Part shown: one piece after another, positions 1 to 12,224 of the stretch
Layout of the letters: the number at the start of each line of letters is the position of its first letter
How positions within the stretch are numbered: position 1 is the stretch's first letter
Assembly: GCF_032854445.1 (NCBI RefSeq)
Contig: NC_088295.1
Span: 748,501-812,500 of the forward strand
DNA length: 64,000 bases
Source: Liolophura sinensis
Taxonomy: Eukaryota > Mollusca > Polyplacophora > Chitonida > Chitonidae
Direction: 5' to 3'
Notes under the pieces: model-generated
The model's database searches: none
What the model was told of the DNA's origin: nothing
The model's input: only the letters and a program-made list of their open reading frames with translations
Translations under genes and position numbers: made by a program

Positions 1-540
1 TAAGCCAGGTAATTCTACATGTGTATAATGATAGGCAATTCAACATGTATATTAAGATGTGCAATTCAACATGTGTATTAAGAGATGCAATTCAACATGT
101 GTATTAAGATAGTCTATTCAACATGTGTATTAAGATAGGCAATTCAACATGTGTATTAAGATAGGCAATTTAACATGTGTATTAAGCTAGGTAATTCTAC
201 ATGTGTATTAAGTTAGTAAATTCAACATGTGTATTAGGATAGGCAATTTAACATGTGTATTAAGCTAGGTAATTCTACATGTGTATAATGATAGGCAATT
301 CAACATGTGTATTAAGATGTGCAATTCAACATGTGTGTTAAGAGAGGCAATTCAACATGTGTATTGTGATAGGCAATTCTACATGTGTATAAAGATAGGA
401 AATTCAACATGTGTATTAAGATAGGCAATTCAGCATGTGTATTAAGATAGTCCATTCAACATGTGTATTAAGATAGTACATTCAACGTGTATTAAGTTAG
501 GTAATTCAACATGTGTATTAAGATAGGCAATTCAACCTTT
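1..540. repeat. Tandem array, 26-bp unit
   Basis: The stretch is made of imperfect copies of a 26-bp unit built around attcaacatgtgtattaag followed by ataggca or a variant. About 20 copies are visible. The array runs off the left edge of the window, so its true length is unknown. It ends near 538, where the unit breaks into unique sequence. It lies downstream of the IPMK-like gene. Confidence 0.9.
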
Positions 541-570
541 TGCAGCATACATAATTAAACATGTAAGGAC

Positions 571-576
571 TTTATT
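571..576 (-). promoter_or_regulatory. Candidate polyadenylation signal for the IPMK-like gene
   Basis: The plus strand reads tttatt, which is AATAAA on the minus strand, about 1 kb downstream of the IPMK stop codon. A closer variant, ATTAAA on the minus strand, is at 1350-1355. Either could end the transcript; nothing in the sequence chooses between them. Confidence 0.2.
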
Positions 577-774
577 TGTAAAAATAATGTACATAATTTC
601 ATGTACATAAGGTATAAGAGTATCAAATGGTTCAAGGCAGGTAGATGCCAGCTAAGGAAATTTGTACTTCTGTCCCTTTATATTCAGAGCTATAATTTGC
701 ACTAATAACACAAATATAACTTACCAGTATACATAAAAAGGTCTTCTCTATAAATACTGGAGCATGCATTAAAA

Positions 775-1060
775 TACCTCGCTTGTAATACTTCAAGTAC
801 CCGTGATACAGTACTGACTACCCATAACACAGTACAGAGTACCAGTAATACAGTAAAAAGTACCCATAATACAGTACAGAGCACCCGTACTACAGTACCG
901 AGTGCACGGAAAACAGTACAAGGCAACCATAACACAGAACAGAGTACCCGTAACACATTACTGAGTACCAGTGATACAGAACAAAGTACCCACGATACAG
1001 AACAAAGCACCCATAGAACCTGGAAAATGTAGTCTGGAGTACCCGTAATACAGCATAGAG
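775..1060. repeat. Tandem array, 21-bp unit
   Basis: Degenerate copies of a 21-bp unit of the type agtacccataatacagtacag. Because 21 is a multiple of three, the minus strand stays open with a seven-residue period. That open frame has no other coding character and is treated as a by-product of the array. Confidence 0.85.
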
Positions 1061-1568
1061 TAATATTACAGGTCTGTTCTGTCCAGAATTAGTGAAGAAA
1101 ATCGTTGAATCAGAGAGCAGTGAGTTAATGAATGGTAACTAATAAACTTAACTTGTTTACAATTATGCTAAATGCAAACACTAACCGGCTGCCTCAGGAA
1201 AGAAACAGATTCAAACAGAACAAATTATCCAGTGTGAGTGAAGTGATTACATGCACTGTAAAACAAAATGACACATAATACATCTACAATACATCAAGTG
1301 GTTTTGAAAAACGTGAATATAATGCATATATTCAATACCGTTTTGTCGGTTTAATAGATAACAATTTTTAAATTTCAATGAGTGCTAAGAATAAATAACT
1401 AATGTAAAGTCAAATAATCAATTAAAAATGCAAAGGAATAAAGTTATTATAAAAACTGAAAGACGTCAGTCATGAAGATGGGATTGGATGAATTAAGGGG
1501 AAGTCACTCTGTTCAAATACATCTCAGTTTGTCTCCCTATGAAATACTGAAACTGTGTCTGTAAAATT
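1061..1568. other. Non-coding stretch: likely 3' UTR and downstream flank of the IPMK-like gene
   Basis: AT-rich unique sequence directly downstream of the minus-strand stop codon. No coding signal or recognisable repeat was seen. It is expected to hold the 3' UTR. Confidence 0.5.
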
Positions 1569-1948
1569 TCACAATAACCTTTCTATATGGGCTATTAAAC
1601 GTCTAAGTCCAAAGAGATAATTTTCGTCCCTTTCTGTTGTTTCAAACACATGGGCAAAGTCAATCATTTTAACATCGGCGACACATGTTGATTCTCCATT
1701 TACCATGGCAGTCAGGGAGTTTTGGGATGACTCGTGATTTGACACACCAGTGTCCGTGCTCATAGGACTGGAGCAGTTACACTGGCGTAATTGAGAGTTG
1801 CCTTCATACATCAGCAGGAGTGAGCTGGCATAGAATGCCAGCTGGGTCTGGGACTCAAACCAGGCCTCTATCTGATGAAGTTTAGCCAGGACACACCATA
1901 CAGCATCTCTCCTGATTCCATTCTGACCAGAGAAAAACACGGCCAACC
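1569..1948 (-). CDS. IPMK: IPMK-like coding exon 5 (terminal)
   Basis: Acceptor GTTTGTTTCCCAG; stop TGA at 1569-1571. Encodes residues 222-346 with SSLLLMYEG (262-270) and a KMIDFAHVF segment (314-322), then a GLRRLIAHIERLL end typical of the family C-terminus. Confidence 0.93.
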
Positions 1949-4900
1949 CTGGGAAACAAACACTGAGTCTATAATCTACACACTCCTTCCTTCCTATTAC
2001 ATAACTTTCAATTTGGAATTAAAAATAGCAGAAATCAACAGATGTGTTCTACAACGTTTAACAATTTACCATTCCACAGTTGATATAATATGTCTAAAAT
2101 ATCAAAAAAAACCCTGAGGAGTAGTATATAGAGAGTAAACATGAACAATGTTACATATACACTCACCTTTCTCCACCACTTCATTTTCAGCTAAACTTCG
2201 CCCATATTTCCTGTCATACACATCATACTTTCCTTCAATTTCTCGGTAGACCTGGATTTTCACAAACATACAACTGAGTGGTCTGATATAAGCATGCTAC
2301 AACGAGTGAAAGCAGACGTACAATCAAGAAAGCTAATGGGTATGGAGTCTGGACACCTACCGGCAAAATACTGTATTTTTCAAAACAAGTGCAGTTGGCA
2401 ATAGCTGTGACTTAGGCCTTTCAGTAAGTGAATGGCATAAATTAAACTATAGGAGGTCTAGGTTAAAATAAATGATGCGGCCGGTCAAAAGATACATGTA
2501 CAATGTCACGGGTAAGAAAATGCTACCCTTTTTCATTCACTAGATTGGTCTTTTACACTGTACTCAATAACACTTCACTTAAACAACTATGGCCAGCATC
2601 ATGGTGGGAGGAAACTGGGCAGAGTCCGGGGAAAACCCATGACAGTCCACATGTTGCTGTCAGACCTTCCCACGTGTGACTGGAGGAAGCATGAGATGGA
2701 CTTGAACTCACAGCGACATCATTGGTGGGAGGCTCCTGTGTCACTGCGCTGTGCTGACATGCTAACTACCTTGGCCAGATGCCCCAGAAGATGCTACAAG
2801 CACCAGAGTTAATGTCATTCTGAAGACCGAATGACCAAACTGTACCTATACAAGTACATCCGCCTACCCGCATTCCTAGCATCTGGAAGCCCAGGTTTAA
2901 GCCAGGTGGGTACTTGGCAATCTCGTAGTGACGTTTCTCTTGTGTGGCAAATGGGTCATAGGTTACCCTGCCCATCTTGATATCACTGACACATGGATTG
3001 ATAAACTTCTGGGTAACATCCGCCATCTTGAAAAATTTCACTGTGAGAAAAAGAATATGTCACAAGTGCTTACACAACACAAACGTTTCCTCTGGATCCA
3101 CGTTCAGGGATACTTATGGCAACTAATTCATGCCGGTACAGCAATATTAAACGTTTCTAACATATCAAGGTTTATGAACATCAATGGTCCATAATTTATC
3201 TATTTACTTGACTAATGTTTAACGTGGTACTCAGGACTTTTGGTCCCTAATTTAGGTCCTGGCACAGGGATATTAATGGTTCCTACAGGCAAAGCCTGGG
3301 GGAAACCATGACCTTCCGCAGGTTGCTGGCTGACCTTCCCATGTACGGCCAGAGAGGAAGCCAGAATGAGCTGAACTTGAACTCACAGCGATCGCATTGG
3401 TGAGAGACTCCTGGATCAGTATGCTGCGCTAGCGTGCCTACGGAGGCCCCCTCTGCTAATTAACCCTGCTACAGCAATATTAATTGCTCCTCATTAATTC
3501 AGGTAAAGTAATACACTTAAAAGGAAACAAACTGATATTACATGTAACAAGAAATAGCCATAAAATGTTCAACAGATGTAGAGTACCCACAGTGTAATTT
3601 TAAAAGCCCTTCAATTTGTATTCTGTGACTGAGGGAACTAGAATTAGACATGACCGAACTCAATTCCTTAGAAAAAGTAAGAATTAAAGAATGAAGCATC
3701 TGAATATTGCCTTAGGACAAAAAGAGCTGAATGGACAACATAACAATGTTAAAATTACTTAAATTTCACAATATTTTTGAATCTATGTGCTAACAGTATA
3801 AACTTCGCCACTGGTGAACCTAGGATTAAAACATTCAGGGAGTTCATTATTGTAACTCACCTGTTTTAACGGAGCCTTCAGGGACAGTTCCATAAAAGGC
3901 TGGGATGTGTTGTCGTAACCTCAGCAGTACAGGATCTCTCATGTCCACGTGGAACATCTTACGATAAAAATCCACCTCTCTGTAACCTTTTGGTGGCGGC
4001 TGCACATGCTTCATCACATGACCTCCTTCACATTTTAACATGACTGTGACAAAAGCATGCAGAGTAATGGTATTAATACTGTTACAGGCTAGCTTCCATT
4101 ACACATTACATTTCAACATCCCTGAGTAACAAAAACACAGACAGAATGGGTATTAATATGTTACAAGCAAACTTTCATAAACTTTCTAAAGCCATATAAC
4201 ATATAAACATTATTCAAGAATTGCATGAAAGCTAAAAAATCTACGCCAAAAATGAGCCTGGTAATCAAGGGAGATAACTCCAGACATCAAAAGGCGTTCT
4301 AAAGACTAGCTCTTCTGTGAAGGTATTGGACCATCGCTGGCTGAGCTAATGGGTCTCATAAGGCCATTTGTTCCTACGGGCAATTGGGTCGCTCTTTCAC
4401 GTTAACCATACAGCTACCAGCATTGGGTTAAGTAAAATTTAAATACAAGTACCCTACGTTCTCAGCCTTATGAAAGAGCAACTTGAAGTGCAATTTATGC
4501 ACCTTTTTCATTTGATTTTGGCACGGCTTTTATTCAAGCACTACCTTTAATACCTCACCCCTTCCCCCTTCACTCTTAACACCTTCACCAAATTCATTTA
4601 TTCACATGCATATTCATGTCAGATAAGCTTTGGGTATGTTTTGATAGAACATAACATTCAGATGAGATGATTGTGGAGCATGCTTGGCTTTGTGTACTTA
4701 TACATAATCTCATGCCCAAGGTTGCAGAGCAGGACTTGACAAAGAAACTTGTTAAGACACTTCCGTGTTCACAAATATGTGGTGCTATGCCAAATGAGGT
4801 AGACTCTAAGAACAAAACACCACCAATTACCTAATTCCTTAACCTTTTTGCATATGAAAGCGTGACTTTCAGTGCAATTTATGCATGTTTCTATATTTTT

Positions 4901-6452
4901 GCAGACAAAACTACCCTGGTTTGATTGGCTAATTTCAGGCTTCACAAAAAGTATAAATTAGCTTAACAAAAAGTATAATTTTATCAGTCCACACTGCATA
5001 ATGCCCTCACAATTTGCTTGATTGAACACAGGGCCTAATCTGGCCTCAAAACGGCAGGAGGTGGAAAGACCGGAGAAGGGCACCGGTTCCTACGGTTGAC
5101 CTCCATGCCACGTGCACACCACAACACGTACCTAGCCCGAAAACTCAGTCTAAGGATGGTTTGTATTTACTGATATGTGGAAAACTCTGCCATCCTGGAT
5201 GACGTGCATCTGATGACATGGTATCATAGCTACCCCAGGCCATTACTAAAAAGTTATTTGTTGCAGGTAACAAACCCTGATTTTTGAAGTCGGGTCGGGT
5301 CGGTCGGCATTTTTTTTTTTTTTTGAAAGTAATTCCCGGCCTGCATAATCTGAATGCTAATTGAACTATCGCGGGTCCAATTTTTGTCACCTGCTTCAGG
5401 GCATACATTTCTGATTTTAAATGCTCTTTAAAAGTTCTTTCACACTGATGTCAAATATTCCTTCTTGATTCTGATCCAACATTAAATTTGAGTAAATTTA
5501 TGATCTTTAAACATAAACAACAGCAGTTGAAAAGCATCCATTGCTTTCACCACTGTGGTGAAATGACGCCAATTTGATTTCGCCAAACGGAAATTATATT
5601 CCCCAAAACTAATGTGGCAAATAGCTCACCGAAGCCTTGCGACTAAGTAGACAATCTGAGTCTTATAATGAATTTGCACTGTTTTTTGGGGGTTTTTTTG
5701 GATAATTTTTTTTTTTTTCTTTTGCCCTTACGGCACTTCGGGGGAATGGCAACGGCCGGTAATCAGGCGCTGAGAAAAGCTGGATTAGGCCCTGGAACAC
5801 CTTGCAAACATGGGAAAGTGTTGAAGAATTACAGTATCACATTTACATCTTTCTGCATATTAAAGATTAATTGCATTATTTTCATTTGATTTTGAAGACA
5901 AAATTACCTTGATAGGTGTCGCATGAAAATGTGAACAAATGCACAAATGGATGGGTACATGGACCTGAGAAGGGATCCCCAGACCAAATCTGAGATCAAT
6001 CCTTCTGTCTGAATGAAAATAATACTTAAAAAAATACACAAAAGCAATCCCAAATCATAAGTCATAATGACACCAACACCAATTCTGAGAAGTAGCCGTC
6101 AAGTTTGAGAAAGATACATGTAAGGTACGGAATCAGAAATTTGAATGACCAAAAGGAAAATGGGCTACCAACTACAAGTAGCCGGAACATGCAAAATACG
6201 AGGAATTTTTCATGTGAATAAATGTAGCTCACCCATACTTCCTGGTCCTCTACGATGCCCAGCCACTTGGTTTGTGAGAGGAACCGTCCCGGGGGGTAAC
6301 TCTATGTCACACTCGCCCTCTTCTTTAGGCCTCCTCTGCTGGCTGAGGAATTTACCTGAGTTTTCCTCACCCACGTTAACTGGGAAGGATTTCCCTACAT
6401 CTGGCCAAGCTTTCTCCATAGTTGGCAGTAAGGCTGTATCAGCAGAGGTCAT
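1569..6452 (-). CDS. IPMK: Inositol polyphosphate multikinase-like gene, 5 coding exons, 346 aa
   Basis: Coding exons on the minus strand, 5' to 3': 6233-6452, 3861-4043, 2868-3040, 2167-2251 and 1569-1948. All four introns are GT-AG, and the pieces sum to 1041 bases with no frame break. Family hallmarks are an N-terminal QVAGH segment (62-66), a QPPPKG segment in exon 2, PxxxDxKxG at 150-158 (P150, D154, K156, G158), a GRS segment in exon 4, SSLL at 262-265 and IDFAH at 316-320 with the metal-binding Asp at 317. Known members of this kinase family (PF03770) phosphorylate inositol phosphates such as IP3 and IP4, in nucleus and cytosol. IP6K or IP3K are less likely because the protein is short and starts close to QVAGH, as IPMK does; human IPMK is about 416 residues. 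The stretch between SSLL and IDFAH is only about 50 residues. The start is the first Met of the open exon-1 frame; Met12 is an alternative. Confidence 0.93.
2167..2251 (-). CDS. IPMK: IPMK-like coding exon 4
   Basis: A short 85-bp exon between acceptor GAAAATCCAG and donor GAGAAAG|GTGAGT. It encodes 28 residues starting VYREIEGKYDVYDRKYGRSL, matching the VY...YGRSL region of the family. Confidence 0.9.
2531..2775 (-). mobile_element. Degenerate tRNA-derived SINE, minus orientation (IPMK intron 3)
   Basis: Recognisable against the well-preserved copies at 14526 and 62865: actgtactcaataac tail region, gccagcatcatggtggg core, then cttgaactcacagcgac (B box on the minus strand) and a decayed tRNA-like head. 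Many substitutions mark it as an old insertion. Confidence 0.75.
2868..3040 (-). CDS. IPMK: IPMK-like coding exon 3
   Basis: Acceptor CTTTTTCTCACAG and donor ATGCGG|GTAGGC. Encodes residues 136-192, including the catalytic PxxxDxKxG motif (150-158), the YDPFA segment and the LGMR strand at its end. Confidence 0.93.
3190..3452 (-). mobile_element. Degenerate tRNA-derived SINE, minus orientation (IPMK intron 2)
   Basis: Same SINE family. The gcaggttgctggctgacc core, the cttgaactcacagcgat B-box segment and the gctgcgctagcg / ggaggcccc head are present. The tail half is strongly diverged. Confidence 0.75.
3861..4043 (-). CDS. IPMK: IPMK-like coding exon 2
   Basis: Acceptor TTTTGTCACAG and donor AAAACAG|GTGAGT. 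Encodes residues 75-134 plus shared codons. It contains the family QPPPKG turn, the REVDFY helix and a LRQHIPAFYGT segment, typical of the N-lobe. Confidence 0.93.
4044..6232. other. IPMK coding intron 1; no gene recognised
   Basis: A 2.2-kb intron of AT-rich sequence. It has weak internal repetition (tgcaatttatgca near 4495 and near 4880) and a poly-T run near 5312. No domain or transposon was recognised with confidence. Confidence 0.5.
6233..6452 (-). CDS. IPMK: IPMK-like coding exon 1
   Basis: Encodes residues 1-73 plus one base of codon 74. The first 50 residues are polar and unlike anything I recognise; the conserved kinase fold begins around residue 60. The donor reads ATGG|GTGAGC. An acceptor-like CTGTTTCAG ends at 6496, 43 bases upstream of the ATG, suggesting that the 5' UTR is itself spliced. 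Confidence 0.88.
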
Positions 6453-6709
6453 GACAGGTTATAGCAGACTACCACTCCAATCAGGAACCCTCAATCTGAA
6501 ACAGAAAAGGCTTACATATAAATGATTTTCAAAATAATTTGCATAACAATTTAAAAACACCACATTGTAATGAGCGTGTGCACATGTACACACATCACAG
6601 CAACATGACTTTAATAACAATCACAAGCACATTTATCACAGTGTTCACACAAAATGTTCACTTTGCTTATCAGCCTTCCACAGTTAACATGCAAAATATG
6701 GCAGATTGT

Positions 6710-8050
6710 ACATCTATATTGGGGCACATTGTACATCTATATTAGGGTAGAGTGTACATCTATATTAGGGCAGACTGAACATCTACATTGTGTATATTAG
6801 GGTAGAGTGTACATCTATATTAGGGCAGACTGAACATCTATATTAGGGTAGAGTGTACATCTATATTAGGGTAAAGTGTACATCTATATTAGGGCAGACT
6901 GAACATCTATATTAGGGTAGAGTGTACATCTATATTAGGGTAGAGTGTACATCTATATTAGGGTAGAGTGTACATCTATATTAGGGCAGACTGAACATCT
7001 ACATTGTGTATATTAGGGTAGAGTGTACATCTATATTAGGGCAGACTGAACATCTATATTAGGGTAAAGTGTACATCTATATTAGGGCAGGCTGAACATC
7101 TATATTAGGGTGAAGTGAACATCTATATTAGGGCAGACTGAACATCTATATTAGGGCAGGCTGAACATCTATATTAGGGTAGAGTGTACATCTATATTAG
7201 GGTAAAGTGTACATCTATATTAGGGTAGAGTGTACATCTATATTAGGGTAGAGTGTACATCTATATTAGGGTAGAGTGTACATCTATATTAGGGTAAAGT
7301 GTACATCTATATTAGGGCAGACTGAACATCTATATTAGGGTAGAGTGTACATCTATATTAGGGTAGAGTGTACATCTATATTAGGGTAGAGTGTACATCT
7401 ATATTAGGGTAGAGTGTACATCTATATTAGGGCAGACTGAACATCTATATTAGGGTAGAGTGTACATCTATATTAGGGTAAAGTGTACATCTATATTAGG
7501 GCAGACTGTACATCTATATTAGGGTAGAGTGTACATCTATATTAGGGTAGAGTGTACATCTATATTAGGGTAGAGTGTACATCTATATTAGGGCAGACTG
7601 AACATCTATATTAGGGTAGAGTGTACATCTATATTAGGGTAAAGTGTACATCTATATTAGGGCAGACTGAACATCTATATTAGGGTAGAGTGTACATCTA
7701 TATTAGGGTAGAGTGTACATCTATATTAGGGTAGAGTGTACATCTATATTAGGGTAGAGTGTACATCTATATTAGGGCAGACTGAACATCTATATTAGGG
7801 TAGAGTGTACATCTATATTAGGGTAGAGTGTACATCTATATTAGGGCAGACTGAACATCTATATTAGGGTAGAGTGTACATCTATATTAGGGTAGAGTGT
7901 ACATCTATATTAGGGTAGAGTGTACATCTATATTAGGGTAAAGTGTACATCTATATTAGGGCAGACTGAACATCTATATTAGGGCAGACTGTACATCTAT
8001 ATTAGGGTAGAGTGTACATCTATATTAGGGTAGAGTGTACATCTATATTA
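6710..8050. repeat. Tandem array, 23-bp unit
   Basis: About 57 copies of a 23-bp unit of the type gtacatctatattagggtagagt. Variants swap gtagagtgtac for gcagactgaac. Copies are very similar, pointing to recent expansion. Each unit contains TTAGGG, but the other 17 bases are not telomeric. Confidence 0.95.
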
Positions 8051-8074
8051 TTGCAGTGATCAGATGAGCAAGTT

Positions 8075-11000
8075 CCTTCCTAGACGTGTACATAAAGGAG
8101 GTAACAAGCTGAACACACGGTGACCACTGCTGTGACAATCCCAATACACACCTGGATACACAAATACATACAGCAGTTCATTAACAGGCACACGCCATAA
8201 AGGAGGTAACAAGCTGAACACACCGTGACCACTGCTGTGACAATTCCAATACACACCTGGATACACATATACATACAGCAGCTCATTAACAGGCACACGC
8301 CATAAAGCAGATAACAGGCTGAACACACGGTGACCACTGCTGTGACAATTCCAATACACACCTGGATACACATATACATACATCAGCTCATTAACAGGCA
8401 CACACCATAAAGCAGGTAACAGGCTGAACACACCGTGACCACTGCTGTGACAATCCCAATACACACCTGGATACACATATACATACATCAGCTCATTAAC
8501 AGGCACACACCATAAAGCAGGTAACAGGCTGAACACACGGTGACCACTGCTGTGACAATTCCAATACACACCTGGATACACATATACATACATCAGCTCA
8601 TTAACAGGCACACACCATAAAGCAGGTAACAGGCTGAACACACGGTGACCACTGCTGTGACAATTCCAATACACACCTGGATACACATATACATACATCA
8701 GCTCATTAACAGGCACACACCATAAAGCAGGTAACAGGCTGAACACTCGGTGACCACTGCTGTGACAATTCCAATACACACCTGGATACACATATACATA
8801 CATCAGCTCATTAACAGGCACACACCATAAAGCAGGTAACAGGCTGAACACTCGGTGACCACTGCTGTGACAATTCCAATACACACCTGGATACACATAT
8901 ACATACATCAGCTCATTAACAGGCACACACCATAAAGCAGGTAACAGGCTGAACACTCGTTGACCACTGCTGTGACAATTCCAATACACACCTGGATACA
9001 CATATACATACATCAGCTCATTAACAGGCACACACCATAAAGCAGGTAACAGGCTGAACACACGGTGACCACTGCTGTGACAATTCCAATACACACCTGG
9101 ATACACAAATACATACAGCAGCTCATTAACAGGCACACACCATAAAGCAGGTAACAAGCTGAACACACGGTGACCACTGCTGTGACAATCCCAATGCACA
9201 CCTGGATACACAAATACATACAGCAGCTCATTGACAGGCACACGCCATAAAGCAGGTAACAAGCTGAACACACGGTGACCACTGCTGTGACAATTCCAAT
9301 ACACACCTGGATACACATATACATACATCAGCTCATTAACAGGCACACGCCATAAAGCAGATAACAGGCTGAACACACGGTGACCACTGCTGTGACAATC
9401 CCAATACACACCTGGATACACATATACATACAGCAGCTCATTGACAGGCACACGCCATAAAGCAGGTAACAGGCTGAACACACGGTGACCACTGCTGTGA
9501 CAATTCCAATACACACCTGGATACACAAATACATACAGCAGCTCATTGACAGGCACACACCATAAAGCAGGTAACAGGCTGAACACACGGTGACCACTGC
9601 TGTGACAATTCCAATACACACCTGGATACACATATACATACAGCAGCTCATTAACAGGCATATGCCATAAAGCAGATAACAGGCTGAACACACCGTGACC
9701 ACTGCTGTGACAATTCCAATGCACACCTGGATACACAAATACATACAGCAGCTCATTGACAGGCACACGCCATAAAGCAGGTAACAAGCTGAACACACCG
9801 TGACCACTGCTGTGACAATCCCAATACACACCTGGATACACAAATACATACAGCAGCTCATTAACAGGCACACACCATAAAGCAGGTAACAGGCTGAACA
9901 CACCGTGACCACTGCTGTGACAATTCCAATGCACACCTGGATACACATATACATACATCAGCTCATTAACAGGCACACGCCATAAAGGAGGTAACAGGCT
10001 GAACACACCGTGACCACTGCTGTGACAATCCCAATACACACCTGGATACACAAATACATACAGCAGCTCATTGACAGGCACACGCCATAAAGCAGGTAAC
10101 AAGCTGAACACACGGTGACCACTGCTGTGACAATCCCAATACACACCTGGATACACAAATACATACAGCAGTTCATTGACAGGCACACGCCATAAAGCAG
10201 GTAACAAGCTGAACACACCGTGACCACTGCTGTGACAATCCCAATGCACACCTGGATACACATATACATACAGCAGCTCATTAACAGGCACACACCATAA
10301 AGCAGGTAACAGGCTGAACACACCGTGACCACTGCTGTGACAATTCCAATACACACCTGGATACACAAATACATACAGCAGCTCATTAACAGGCATATGC
10401 CATAAAGCAGGTAACAGGCTGAACACACCGTGACCACTGCTGTGACAATTCCAATACACACCTGGATACACATATACATACAGCAGCTCATTAACAGGCA
10501 TATGCCATAAAGCAGGTAACAGGCTGAACACACCGTGACCACTGCTGTGACAATTCCAATACACACCTGGATACACAAATACATACAGCAGCTCATTAAC
10601 AGGCACACACCATAAAGCAGGTAACAGGCTGAACACTCGGTGACCACTGCTGTGACAATTCCAATACACACCTGGATACACATATACATACAGCAGCTCA
10701 TTAACAGGCATATGCCATAAAGCAGGTAACAGGCTGAACACACGGTGACCACTGCTGTGACAATTCCAATACACACCTGGATACACAAATACATACAGCA
10801 GCTCATTAACAGGCACACACCATAAAGCAGGTAACAGGCTGAACACACGGTGACCACTGCTGTGACAATCCCAATACACACCTGGATACACATATACATA
10901 CAGCAGCTCATTGACAGGCACACGCCATAAAGCAGGTAACAGGCTGAACACTCGGTGACCACTGCTGTGACAATTCCAATACACACCTGGATACACATAT

Positions 11001-11447
11001 ACATACAGCAGCTCATTAACAGGCATATGCCATAAAGCAGATAACAGGCTGAACACACGGTGACCACTGCTGTGACAATTCCAATGCACACCTGGATACA
11101 CATATACATACATCAGCTCATTAACAGGCACACACCATAAAGCAGGTAACAGGCTGAACACACGGTGACCACTGCTGTGACAATCCCAATACACACCTGG
11201 ATACACAAATACATACAGCAGCTCATTAACAGGCACACGCCATAAAGCAGGTAACAGGCTGAACACTCGGTGACCACTGCTGTGACAATTCCAATACACA
11301 CCTGGATACACAAATACATACAGCAGCTCATTAACAGGCATATGCCATAAAGGAGGTAACAGGCTGAACACACGGTGACCACTGCTGTGACAATTCCAAT
11401 ACACACCTGGATACACAAATACATACAGCAGTTCATTAACAGGCACA
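8075..11447 (-). repeat. Tandem array, 105-bp unit, with a 1128-codon open frame on the minus strand
   Basis: About 32 copies of a 105-bp unit. Since 105 is 35 codons and the unit has no stop in at least two minus-strand frames, very long open frames result: one of 35-residue repeats containing PVNEL, and one giving hydrophobic CIQVCIGIVTAVVTVCSACY-type repeats. Unit-to-unit differences (Asn/Asp, Phe/Tyr, Leu/Met, Arg/Gly, Arg/Cys/His) are mostly amino-acid changing, with no third-position bias. That argues against protein-level selection, so I call a minisatellite rather than a gene. It lies between the IPMK start and a possible upstream IPMK exon, so it may sit in a 5' intron. Confidence 0.85.
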
Positions 11448-11583
11448 CGCCATAAGCACTGATGTGGACACTTACTGTCTGTGGCATTTTAAACCCTTCC
11501 AGTCTGAAGGCAGGCTGTGGCTTCCGGAGGCCTGACTCAGCCTTCCGGCCATAACCCCCGCCTGACGCATGCATCACACTTAC

Positions 11584-11645
11584 CTGACACTGACGGAATG
11601 TGCTGAGTTCATAAAGTGCACGGAGAAAGCTCTCAAAGCCTAACA
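11584..11645 (-). other. Possible untranslated first exon of the IPMK-like gene
   Basis: On the minus strand the sequence gives a strong 5' splice site, GTGTCAG|GTAAGT, at 11583/11584. It is embedded in unique, less AT-rich sequence just upstream of the 105-bp array. It could pair with the acceptor at 6496 to make a 5' UTR intron of about 5.1 kb filled by the two arrays. This is inference only; the upper boundary is arbitrary. Confidence 0.25.
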
Positions 11646-11647
11646 CT

Positions 11648-12224
11648 GAGAACCAGTAATTATGATTCTACGAACTGTGTCCCAATGACACACTGACCTA
11701 TGGCTGAATGTGACCTAATTATGGCTTGTGAAATCTGTCATATAAATAGTGACCCAATACCGCCCCCGGGCAAACGTGTAAAAATACTTTTCACAAATTC
11801 ATGAGTAAAACCTTTGTGAGATATAATTCAAGCGACCTAATGACTCCTCGTAAAATAAATTTAATGCATACGGAATGCACCTCATGCAGAGCTTGCAGAA
11901 ATCAACAATTTGAAATGGGAGAAAAAGTACAGTGGAACTAGACAATTGGATAATCAGCGAAGTTCTGAGTAGACATTAAGTAGACTAGCGGCACGGCTAC
12001 ATAATTATATCTCCAAATGCTCAGTAAGACAGTCCCTGGCATTTACACAATCCTATTATACATGATTACCAAATTATATCTGTTACAGTATTGGCTGCAA
12101 TTCAACTGAACAACACAAAAATTTCTCAAAATTTATTGAAATTCTTTTGTGTATTAAACAATTTTAAGCAACTCCATGAGACTGGGAAACTCCAATCTAT
12201 GGCAATATAGCGGGCTTCACTTGG
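11648..12224. other. Intergenic stretch; nothing recognised
   Basis: AT-rich unique sequence between the candidate IPMK upstream exon and the 42-bp array. It could contain the IPMK promoter, but no element is clear enough to call. Confidence 0.4.

Noticed and set aside
6710-8050. Interstitial telomeric repeat, because every unit contains TTAGGG
   Set aside because: Only six of 23 bases match and no TTAGGG tandem run exists; the hexamer is a chance part of the unit.
8060-11646. A real gene for a 1128-residue repeat protein
   Set aside because: Two overlapping frames are open, differences between units mostly change amino acids, and there is no domain or gene structure. The 35-codon unit length explains the open frame.
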